Below, in pieces: positions 28,505 to 37,169 of a stretch of 40,076 nt of DNA. The notes beneath the pieces were generated by a model. It was not told the DNA's origin and did not search any database. It saw only the letters and a list, made by a program, of their open reading frames with translations. A program made the translations under genes and the position numbers. The stretch is from Pigoraptor vietnamica (Eukaryota > Opisthokonta > Filasterea). Position 1 is the first letter of the stretch. Every line of letters begins with the position of its first letter. The stretch covers positions 1 to 40,076 of the forward strand of contig CALSCQ010002676.1 in assembly GCA_943704525.1 (NCBI GenBank), in the 5' to 3' direction.

Positions 28505-28916
28505 TATGACACGCGTTATAATTACAACAGGGCTTTTAGTGTGACGCTTTTTCTTTCATTTATCGGACCAATCGCGTCCCCGCAGGTATCAAGTGTCGCA
28601 GGACGTCAACAAGATCGGCAACGACACGCCCGCGTGCACCAAGCCCATCCCGGAGAAGGGCAAAATCACGGGGTTCTTCCAACGGTCGCCGAAGAAGCCG
28701 GCGTCCGCTTCAACCGCAAGCCCTCACGCGACAACAGACGCGGCGCAGGACACGAGCACGACCGCGACAGCCGAACACTCGGAAGAGTCCAACGCACGCA
28801 ACGAGAAGCGGCCGCGCGATGACAGCGGGGAGGTGGAAAGCGCCGAGTGCGGGGACAGTTGCGGTCCAAAGCGCGCAAAAGTCGATAACACGCCGCTCGC
28901 CACAAATTCGAAGTAA
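27019..28916 (+). CDS. HMCES: HMCES / SRAP-domain abasic-site shield protein
   Basis: SRAP proteins form a covalent thiazolidine link to abasic sites in single-stranded DNA through Cys2. Seven exons (27019-27045, 27181-27280, 27401-27489, 27658-27806, 27925-28058, 28229-28409, 28586-28916) give 336 residues. The start MCGRSACTL places Cys2 correctly after Met removal. Other SRAP hallmarks are SHNVGPGRIQPVL (Asn), GWGLIPSF, NARDDN, RRCVVLCEGFFEW (Glu) and LHDRMPVIL (His), so the active site is complete. After the domain (about residue 245) a basic, Ser/Thr-rich tail begins with KGKITGFFQRSPKK (251-264), which resembles a PCNA-interacting peptide with Lys in the usual Gln position. Intron 6 begins GTTTGTG and runs directly into a long TG tract. 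The acceptor of intron 2 (27400) was chosen by phase and by the NVGPGRIQPV match. Confidence 0.95.
28413..28499 (+). repeat. TG microsatellite starting at the HMCES intron 6 donor
   Basis: About 87 bp of pure TG begin only three bases after the GT of the donor site at 28410 and occupy half of the 176-nt intron. In the RNA this is a (UG)43 tract next to the 5' splice site. Confidence 0.95.
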
Positions 28917-29007
28917 AAGAACCGATAACGAACACGCCCATCCTATATACAAACTCCTTCTTCAGCCGCAGGTCTGTGCGCGGGTGAAGTGCGTGCGCTC
29001 CATTGTT

Positions 29008-30087
29008 TTAGGCGTCCGACTCGCGCCGCGGTTTTCGCGCGTGCTTTGCGGGCGGCGCCGTGCGAAAGCAGACAAAGTAGTTCTTGAGTTTCCATCCCCA
29101 GTTGTGCGGGGAGCGCGAAATGGTGAGTATGGGGTAGTGGTGCACGCGGATTGTTGTTTGGTCAGGGTCGGCAAAGCGCCACGGGAGATAGTGCGTCGGG
29201 TCCTCGAAGACGTCCTAGAGTGCGTGCGAAGGGTCGCGTCAATGCATGCGATGTGCGCCAATGTGTGAGTGATGGGGGAATGGGTGTGTGGGTTGTGCTC
29301 GGACAGCAACGCGCTGCTCTATGTATGCCCACGAAAGTGAGCAAGAACAAGGGCGCACTTGTCTTCAGAACGCACATTCGTGCATGTGAAGTCCCGGTAG
29401 AACGTCGCGCTGCACGTCGCAAAGTCCGGCATCGGCAACATCAGAGGGATGTGCTGCACGTGGCAAGAACACGAGAGAGTGTAAGATAAAGCATGAGTGT
29501 CACTCTGTTGAACCAACAGAACACGACAAGTCCAAGGTAAAGCGAGAATACCAAAGTGTAAGATAATGATATTTTTGAGTGACACGCGCGTGTTGAAACC
29601 AACAATTGTTGCCTCTGAGCACAGTCCAACTCACACGAAACTCAAACGTCCACCGAAAGTCGCACAGTTCCTCAAGCGTGATCGACATGCGCGCGGCATC
29701 CTTCTCCACAAAGTAGTACGTCAAGCGCCACTGCGCCATGCATCCGTCCGCAACATCCCTTGGCACTTCGTGCGCAGCGAGGTATTCGGCGGAGAGTGCG
29801 TCGCTGGGAGTGTGGAACTTGCCCTTCCACCGCCGGCGGCAGTGCGCGCGCCACAGAAGCTCGTCATTCGCGACCACACGCCACACGCGCGAAACGCCCG
29901 CACACGCGGACAAATCGTTCGGATCCGACAGCGTCCCCAGTATTTTCAGCGAGAGTTCCGACGGCAGCTCGCTGACGAAGTCTATTCGCGGCGCCGCACT
30001 TTCGTGCGACATATTGACTGAACCGGCGCACCTTCGCGCGGAGGGCGAGGAAACAGCGCACCCCGTCTTCACGGCAGACGCCAGCAT
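29008..30087 (-). CDS. F-box protein, probable SCF substrate adaptor
   Basis: Three exons (29635-30087, 29376-29453, 29008-29214) give 245 residues. Residues about 37-85 form an F-box (LPSELSLKILGTLSDPNDLS, then CAGVSRVWRVVANDELLWRA), the motif that binds SKP1 in SCF ubiquitin ligases. The remainder is a single domain I do not recognise by name, with aromatic-rich segments CDFRWTFEFR, HIPLMLPMPDFATCSA, DPTHYLPWRFAD and NWGWKLKNYFVCFRT. The W-x-L-x-N-Y-F-V-x-F-R-T ending looks like a conserved beta-rich substrate domain of small F-box proteins. An internal ATG at 30012 (MSHESAAP) may be the true start, since the first 25 residues show no conservation signal. The gene diverges from WDR18 over a 225-bp interval and converges on HMCES with 91 bp between stops. 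Confidence 0.8.
29474..29615 (-). repeat. Degenerate tandem duplication (about 79 bp) in F-box gene intron 1
   Basis: Two copies share AGTGTAAGATAA (about 29475 and 29555), a GAGTG(T)CAC-like block and GTTGAA(A)CCAACA (about 29508 and 29592), offset by about 80 bp. The intervening bases have diverged, so this duplication is older than the exact one at 14663. Confidence 0.65.
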
Positions 30088-30312
30088 TGGCTTGCTCTGT
30101 CAGTGTTCGAGGCGTTGGAAAGCGATTGTCATCGAGTAGCGAGCGATTCGCTTGAAGTGTCGGTGACGTGATGACGCATACGGTGTCCGGACAACACGAA
30201 GAGGGTAACACGTGCCTCTGCTCCAACACGTGCAAAGGCGATCCCAGAGCGTTTGTCATCTAGCAAAAGTAGCTATTAGTGCGATAACTCTGCCCACAAC
30301 AGCGCTTCCAAC
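30088..30312. promoter_or_regulatory. Divergent promoter interval, F-box gene / WDR18
   Basis: These 225 bp separate two divergent genes. No recognisable core element is seen; the call rests on gene orientation. Confidence 0.4.
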
Positions 30313-32567
30313 ATGGCGGAAGTGGTATTAGTTGCGTCTCGCGCTGATGAACAGGTGTTTCTCTACGACTTGCGCTCAGGGACGCTCTTGAACACGTACA
30401 AAGGGGTGCGTGTGGATGTGCCCATGCACATGTGTGCGCGCGAACGCTTTTTAAAACCCTTCTCCATCGATCGACGCAGATTGCCGGCTGTGCACCGGGG
30501 TGTCTTGCTCTTCTTGGCGCGCAGCAGTTTATTGCGTCGCCCATCGACAAGCCGGCAGTCGTGGGTTGGTGCTGGCAGAAGGACGTCGCACTCACTAAGA
30601 GCCCGCTAATCGAGCGCGTGTCTGCTCTGTCGGCGACACCCGACGGAAACTACATTGTTGCTGGCACGCACACGGGACGGCTGCTAGTGTGGCAGGTGAG
30701 AAGATGCCCGTCTTTGTTCCAGGGCTCGTGTGTAATCTGAGGTTGCGCGTTCGAATGCAGACATGCAACGGTCGCCTTCACGTCGCATTTGATGCTCACT
30801 ACCGCGCCATCACGAGCATCTCCGTGTCGGACGATGGATTTCATTGCGTGACGGGCGGCGAGGATTCCGTTGTCAACGTCTGGAGGCTGGCAGCGTGAGT
30901 GCCGTGTGCATGGTACTGTGGTTCGCCAAGTAACGTTATACTCACAATCGCGCTCTCGACAGTATTTTGTCCTCTCTCCACGACGGCGAGACATCCATCA
31001 AGCCGCTCTACTCGCTGACGGAGCACACTCTTCCTGTGACGTCCGTTCGCTGCGGCCTTGGCGGCATGCGGTCGCGCGTGTACACGTCGTCCCTGGATCG
31101 CACATGCAAGGTGCGATTTTTTGTAGCTGTTCCGACTGTGTGCGGCGGTTAGCACCGTCTTTTCGTGGCGACTTCTTCATATTTTTGCGTATGCGTGTGT
31201 GTATGCGTGCGCCTGTGTGTGTCTGTGGGTCTGCATCGTCGTTTTGCCCCTCTTTTCTTTGTTCCTTATGAGTGTGTATCTCACCATCACAGGTGTTTGA
31301 GCTTGCGACGGGCACTGTCTTGGCATCTCTCTCGTTCCCTGCGTCGCTGAACTGCGTTGCCACGGACACGGCCGAGCTCCGCCTGTTCGCCGGCGCAACC
31401 GACGGAAATGTGTACCACCTTCCGCTGCACGGCCAGGGCGCCGCGCGCGCCGGAATGGCGTCGGGTGCGCTCGGGTCGACAAACGACGACGCAGCGCACG
31501 GAATTCTTGCGGGCTCGGGGTGAGTCTGTGTGAACGTACGCGCGCGCCCGTTCTGTGTGCTTGGGTATGTGCATGTGACTTTTTACTGATGCATGCTTGG
31601 GTGACGCTCACTGGTAATGGCCGCGCAGTTCGCCGATCACCTGCGTTGCCGCTTCGTCGGACGGCGCTCTTCTGCTCGCGGGCGACGAAGCCGGCAAAGT
31701 GAGCGCGTGGCACGTGACGAGCGGACAGGTCACGCGTGCGTTGCCGGAGCTCAAAGGTGCGCAGCCTTGCGTGCACGCGAGCGATGTGTAATATGCGTTG
31801 GTTGTGTATGCACGCACCATCTCACCCATCCGGACCGGCTTTCGACGCTCAGGACCGGTTGCGTCGGTCGTCTTGCACGTGCGACCGCACGACCTCTTCA
31901 ACCCCGCGGTCCCGAAGGACATACAGCCCTTCGCTCTGTTGCGACGGCTTGTCGGCGGCGACGGGGGCTCGTCTGCGTCTGACGATGCGGTGGTCATGAG
32001 GCCGAAGCGGAGGCGGCTGGTGAGTTGTGTGCCTGCGGCTTCTCTCTTCTCTGCTTGCTATTCTTTTAACACAAACTCCCTCTCTTTCTTTCGTCCCCTT
32101 TTCAGATGAACGGCTTTGATAGTGTTGAAGGTGGGTGCATGCAGCGGTTCCCGTCACAGAGGCAAGCGCTCATGCTGACGACATTGTCGCGCAGCTGCGA
32201 GTGATCCCCTCGGGGGTGTTGAGGCTGAGCTGGATGACGTTCGTGAGGCGACGTTTGCCCGCGAGGTATTGTAGGTGCATGCGTCTTGTCCTGTCGTGCG
32301 TGTCTTTTGCTCGTTTGTTTCTCACAGCTCTCTCTTTTGCAGAGCGGGATGGGCAAGGCCTCGACAGCGAGCGCATCTTCGGCTGATAGCGAGGAGTTGG
32401 ACCGCCTTCGAAAGGAGGTCGCGCGGCTCAAAGAGGACAACGCGCGGCTTGCTGCGAGTACGACGGCCGCTGTCGCGGGGAGTGGCGCTGGAAGTGACTC
32501 TTTTTCCGCAGGACCCACAGCGACGCAGGAGAGAAAGAGCGCGGGACACAAGGGCAAGAAACGATAG
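30313..32567 (+). CDS. WDR18: WDR18 / Ipi3 WD-repeat ribosome biogenesis factor
   Basis: Beta-propeller subunit of the Rix1 (PELP1-TEX10-WDR18) complex that acts on 60S pre-ribosomes in the nucleus. Ten exons (30313-30405, 30480-30695, 30761-30894, 30963-31110, 31293-31519, 31629-31756, 31853-32019, 32106-32130, 32195-32265, 32343-32567) give 477 residues; human WDR18 has 432. WD-type blades include VSALSATPDGNYIVAGTHTG, ITSISVSDDGFHCVTGGEDS, VTSVRCGLGGMRSRVYTSSL (human LHCGFGG...VATSSLD) and ITCVAASSDGALLLAGDEAG. The C-terminus is a coiled coil (ELDDVREATFARE, then EELDRLRKEVARLKEDNARL), as in human WDR18, followed by a basic KGKKR end. Exon 8 is only 25 nt. Intron 8 is 64 nt with a likely branch point CTGAC, and its acceptor was chosen because it alone gives a coiled-coil frame in phase. 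Confidence 0.92.
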
Positions 32568-32683
32568 GTCGAACGGAATGTACGCGGAAAAAATGAATCG
32601 TCTGAGTTGTGGGAGTTGGCAAGACGCGCTAGGGGCTGACTCAAGGGCGTGAGAGATATGTCGGGTTGCTTCACTATGCGTGT

Positions 32684-34897
32684 TTATAGACGCCTCCGCG
32701 CGAGTTCGGCCTTCCTCTCTTGAAGCCAGTTCCTCGCGCCCCAACACCGGTTGTCCTCTGCCGCAAACCGAATGAGCTCTACGCCGCTGCTCTCGTTCCG
32801 TTGCACTCCCACGCCTTCGTAGAGACAGAAACTGCCGTACCAAAACGTCGCGCCAAAGTGTCCTGAGTCATCCGCCCTCCTCCACCACTTGGCGGCGGCC
32901 GCTGCGTCGCGCTCAACGCCTTCGCCCCAAAGCAGGCAGCAACCGAGGAAGACCATCCCCGACACGCAGTCGCCGTTCGCCGACGAAAGAAAGAGCGAAT
33001 GCGCCCTGACGTCGTCCTTTTCGGCGCTGCCGATCTGAAAGTAGTGGCATATGCCCATCTCAAACGCCCTTACGGCGTCGTGCTCGTCGACAACTCGGAG
33101 TAAAAGATGCGAATTCGCGCCAGCGGCCTCTCGGTACTGCCCTTCCGCATCGTCGTCTGGGCCGCCCCACCCTTGAGAATGGAGCACATAGAGGTACAGG
33201 TGTGCGCGCGCCCTCTCCATGTCCGTCGCTGTGTTGTCCGACAGTGCCTCGTTGAAGAGCGTCCTCGCGCGCTGAAATTCGAAGGGTGTTTTGTGAAACG
33301 CCCGCAGTGCCCGTCCAAAAGCACGATTGGGATCTGCCGCACCCGGGGATACGACGCGCCGGCTTGGCGGACTCCGCGACTGCGGAGTTGTGGACACAAC
33401 GCGATTAGGCGAACCCGCGGGCACTGCGCGCCACGGCGAGCGTACACGCAATGCGCGTGTGGCCGGACTCGCGGGCGTCCTGCGTTCGGGCGCATTCGCG
33501 GGCGTGCCGTGCTCAGGCGCACTTGCGCGCGTCCCGGTATCGCGCGCACTCGCAGGCGTCCGGCGTTCGGCTGGACTCGTTCGTGTCGTGCCTTCGCGCG
33601 CCCCCGCTGGCGTCCTGCGTTCGGGCGCACTCGCGGGCGCAGGCGTCTCAACCAGCGACTGCGATTCACGCTCAGACACGTCGTTCGAGCCGTGCAACAT
33701 TGACGCAACCGTCTCACGTCCAGGCCCAAATATAGACATTACGCGCGAGGAGATGGCGCTCCACCCGGAAGAAAATCTCTGTGAGATACTCGTCGGCGTC
33801 GCGTTTGCGTCCTGCTGGCGCACGGCAGCGCTCCCATTTGTAGCGGGTGACGCAGAGCCCGGTTCGCGCGTAACACCCGGCTGCGTCGAATGCACGCGCT
33901 GCTCGGCGACGTCCACACTCTCGCTCATGCGCAGTAGGCTGAAGAGCGACGCGAAACTACCTGCGGTGGACATTTCGAAGAGGTTTGCCTCCTCGAGTAA
34001 TTCCAGCGCGCCCTTAGCCGTTATACGCGCCTCTTTGTCGTGTCGCAGCATTTGCCGCAGTACCTGTTGGACGAGCTTGCTCGCGGGATAATCGTTGTCT
34101 TGGACCTCCACATTGCGTTGCTTCCTATGGAACTTCCGAGCGTAATCGGTTCCTCCCAGAACCGGCCGCGTATTCAGCCGCACCGCCTGGAGAAGCGTCA
34201 GGCCCAGCGAGTACGCGTCCGTCCACGCACTCGGCTGCACGGTGTCGCCTCTCTGAAAAGCATCAAACACTTCCGGCGCCATGTATGATTGCGTTCCACG
34301 CGCGTGCGCCGGCCCGGCCCCGTAGTCGCCCCGCGATACCGTTGATGACAGCCCGAAATCGGCTAGCTTGAAGGTCCAATTTCCGTCGACGAGTATGTTC
34401 TCCGGCTTGATATCGCAGTGCACGACGCCTTTCTCAGAGCAATACGCCAGCGCGCCAACCATGTCGCACAGCAGGAGCGAGAAGTGGTCGCGACCGCCCG
34501 GCACCATGCTCTGCAGCAGCGCATTGCCGCCTCCTGCGTCCCTGTGTGCGACGCAATTCTCGATCACATTTTTCAAGGTGCCGTTCGAGCAGTACTCGAG
34601 TACCGCGTACAAGTTGTCGCCGTTTTCCCACGCCGCGAGGCAGCGCACGACGTTCTTATGCTTGAGCCGCCTATGTAGATCACCCTCGCTCCTGGCATTC
34701 GGCGTGCGCGGCTGCCACTTGACGACAAGGTCACGTGGCCAGTCGGTACTGCGTGGCCGGTCGCCGTCGGTGCGCGTGGCGCGGAACACGAGGCCAAACG
34801 CACCGCTGCCGATCTTCTCGCCGATTTCGAACGAGGCACCGCTTGGATCACGCAAAACAGAGCCCTCTTGAGGGCACGAATGACGGCGGGCCATCAT
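32684..34897 (-). CDS. Protein kinase with C-terminal SEL1 repeats, intronless
   Basis: A single 737-codon frame. Residues about 20-310 are a eukaryotic protein kinase domain: IGSGAFGLVFRA (Gly loop), VVKW (K60), VVHCDIKPENILV (catalytic Asp162, with Cys replacing Arg of HRD), LADFGLSS (Asp180) and YMAPEVFDAF. All catalytic residues are present. The Cys in HCD marks a non-RD kinase, usually not controlled by activation-loop phosphorylation. Residues about 390-500 are low complexity with a degenerate repeat around APERRTPA. Residues about 520-737 hold SEL1-type helical repeats (GCCLLWGEGVERDAAAAAKW, then YGSFCLYEGVGVQRNESSGV), a protein-binding scaffold. The substrate is unknown. The SEL1 part matches the pseudogene at 241-1125. 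The lack of introns sets it apart from its neighbours and suggests a different history, such as retroposition or transfer. Confidence 0.85.
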   Translation of the reverse strand: MMARRHSCPQEGSVLRDPSGASFEIGEKIGSGAFGLVFRATRTDGDRPRSTDWPRDLVVKWQPRTPNARSEGDLHRRLKHKNVVRCLAAWENGDNLYAVLEYCSNGTLKNVIENCVAHRDAGGGNALLQSMVPGGRDHFSLLLCDMVGALAYCSEKGVVHCDIKPENILVDGNWTFKLADFGLSSTVSRGDYGAGPAHARGTQSYMAPEVFDAFQRGDTVQPSAWTDAYSLGLTLLQAVRLNTRPVLGGTDYARKFHRKQRNVEVQDNDYPASKLVQQVLRQMLRHDKEARITAKGALELLEEANLFEMSTAGSFASLFSLLRMSESVDVAEQRVHSTQPGVTREPGSASPATNGSAAVRQQDANATPTSISQRFSSGWSAISSRVMSIFGPGRETVASMLHGSNDVSERESQSLVETPAPASAPERRTPAGAREGTTRTSPAERRTPASARDTGTRASAPEHGTPANAPERRTPASPATRALRVRSPWRAVPAGSPNRVVSTTPQSRSPPSRRVVSPGAADPNRAFGRALRAFHKTPFEFQRARTLFNEALSDNTATDMERARAHLYLYVLHSQGWGGPDDDAEGQYREAAGANSHLLLRVVDEHDAVRAFEMGICHYFQIGSAEKDDVRAHSLFLSSANGDCVSGMVFLGCCLLWGEGVERDAAAAAKWWRRADDSGHFGATFWYGSFCLYEGVGVQRNESSGVELIRFAAEDNRCWGARNWLQERKAELARRRL

Positions 34898-35621
34898 ACG
34901 TCACGGGATGTTCGTGGCACGACCGGACGGCCGACCGACCCGCTGCGGGGCGTCAGTTCAACTCGGTCAGTGTGACGCCGAAACCGACAGACAGGCAATG
35001 ATGCGACCAAAAAAAATAGTATTAAATGAGCGAGCCCCATTTGATTGCACTGCAGCAAAACCAACGGCTCCGTCGGAGAAAAACAGCGTTGTGATCGTGT
35101 GTAGGTATCAGGCCATTCTTGACAACGGAATCGCACTGAGACACCTGCCTGCCTGATCAAGCATTGCGCCCAACAGTTATGAGGAACTAGTACCCACCTT
35201 CGATGGAGTCCTCACTGTGTTTGCAGGCAGGGCGCAGAGGCAGACCACTGTGGAGGAGGAGATCACTCGGAAATAAGGGGTCAACTGAAGAAGGTGCTGC
35301 GTGAAGAAATGGGTGCAGTGTGTTTGTTCTCATTGTTTTGAAATTTGACGAATGTGCATGATAAGCGCTTTTATAGTGCCCTATAGACAGATCTTGTAAA
35401 AGCACCAAGTGAAAATGTTGCACAAGAGGACTAATATTGAATTTATCATAGCTCTACACAAGTAATAATCAATTTCAAAAGAAATGAAATTAAGTAGGCC
35501 GAAGGTGAAGCCAGACTACCAACACTCACACAAGGGCGCCGGTCACGTTCGGAAACCGGGCTCGACATCACGTTTTTTGTGCCTGCCTCGAGTACCATTT
35601 TGCTTGCATTATGCGCGCTCT
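34898..35621. promoter_or_regulatory. Divergent interval, kinase-SEL1 / METTL23
   Basis: These 724 bp contain both promoters. The stretch 35330-35510 is AT-rich relative to the window. I find no conserved reading frame, repeat family or RNA gene. In-frame codons precede METTL23 from about 35484 but show no conservation signal. Confidence 0.4.
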
Positions 35622-37102
35622 ATGGCGTCGCCGCCTGCGAAACGGCGACGGCGCAACAGCTCAGGAGATGATGCACCCGAGTTCGAACTGAGAACCTCGC
35701 CCACATCGACGGACGATTCTTTCTCTCCGTCGGTCAACGCCGTGTCCTCAGGTCCCCGCGCGTTCTTGCGCACTCTCGAGTTTGGGGTGGACGAAAACGT
35801 CATTCGAGTATCCGTGAGCGAGGTGTGAATGCTACTCGTGCGCTCTTAGTGTGATCGCCAGAGATTGCCTGATTTTCATGCTTTTGTATGCGTAGCTGCT
35901 CGATCCCAACTATGGCCTGTACATGTGGCCCTCCGCCGTTTGCCTCGCACAATACTTGTGGCATCATCGTGCGTCTGTCGCGGGCCGCCGCATTGTGGAG
36001 GTGCGAACCGCTGCGAGTCTGCTTAGGTGCTGCAGTACATCCTTGTTCGCACGAAGGCGCATCGCAGTACAGGCCCTCTCGAGCGTACGCCTCTTGACAC
36101 TTTTACGCGCGTCTCCCTACAGCTAGGCGCGGGGACGTCGCTCCCTGGCATCGCGGCGTCCATGCTTAGCGCCGAGTGCGTCGTGCTCACCGACATGGAC
36201 ACGCCCGACTCCATCCTCGACAACGTCCGCCGTTCCTGCGAGGCCAACGGCATTGTGTGTGCGGACTTCCCATTACCGCCGAACGCGAGCGCTGCCGTGG
36301 AGGAGAGAGTCAATGCGGCGCGCGTCTCTTCGACAAAGCCGCAGGTGTGCGTTGACGGCGGCGGTGAACGTGCAGCGGCCAGTTCGACAGAGCGCGCTGG
36401 TGAAGAAGAAGGAGGCCCTTCTGCCGACGCATCGATCCCGCACGTGTGCGTTGTACCACTGACGTGGGCCGAGTACACGCGAGAGATGTTGGCGCTTGCA
36501 CACTGGCAGCCCGACATTCTGCTTGGCGCGGATGTCTTCTACGACTCGAAGCGTAAGTGTGAATTCGTATGGGCTCGTCGCTCGTTTGTATTCGCAATGA
36601 GTGAGTGCATGCGTGCGGGTGTACCGGTTTTGTCGTGAACGTGCGTTCTGACAGCGCCGTGTGCGTGGAGCGTGGTCCGCTGACGGCGTTGTTTTTCGTG
36701 CTCCGCAGTGTTTGACGATCTCTGCGCAACGGTGCACTTGTTCTTCCGCCACAACGCCAACTGCCGCTTTCTTGTCGCATACCATGACAGAGGGTGGGCG
36801 TCGTCACGTGCCCTCCTGCCACAAACCTTCTGCTAGCACATCTTCACATGGGATCTAGTATCCTTTCGCTTAAAACTTCCGTCGGCCCTCCTTGCTTATG
36901 CTCCCGTCACGCAACCGTGCTGCGCGTCCGCAGTTCCGAGCTGGCCTTCTTCCGCGCGATGAACCGTTGGGAATTTGTGCACGTCGAAATCGACTCCGAA
37001 GCGTATACGGACGAGTGGGCCGACGCCATGGCGGGCATGCTCAGCGTGCGCCTGTTCCTCGTGGGTCCCGCAGGCGCGACCCTCGTCCCATTCGGCACAT
37101 GA
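35622..37102 (+). CDS. METTL23: METTL23-type protein arginine methyltransferase
   Basis: S-adenosylmethionine-dependent methyltransferase of family 16; human METTL23 methylates histone H3 Arg17. Five exons (35622-35822, 35896-36000, 36123-36552, 36709-36793, 36934-37102) give 329 residues. Diagnostic blocks are YGLYMWPSAVCLAQYLW (human YVWPCAVVLAQYLW), IVELGAGTSLPGIAAS (SAM-binding motif I), VVLTDMD, and LLGADVFYDS followed by LFDDLCATVHLFFRH (human ASDVFFEP, then FEDILATIYFL). The protein is longer than the human one (190 residues) for two reasons. It has a 65-residue N-terminus with a basic AKRRRRNS nuclear-localisation-like motif, and an insert of about 65 residues rich in Ala, Ser and Glu between motif I and the GADVFYD block. 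The start at 35622 is the only ATG in the right frame near the basic motif. Confidence 0.9.
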
Positions 37103-37169
37103 GGGCCATCCCCTTCCCCGGCAACATCCCAACCACCACGCACGCTTTCATTGTCTCGTGTATTGCGGC

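Noticed and set aside
32152-32194. WDR18 exon 9 starting near 32152
   Set aside because: That frame runs out of the coiled coil. The acceptor at 32194 is in phase and gives VEAELDDVREATFARE.
33107-34091. Plus-strand frames over the kinase-SEL1 gene
   Set aside because: They are mirror reads of the repetitive Ala/Pro/Arg linker. The kinase motifs fix the minus strand as coding.
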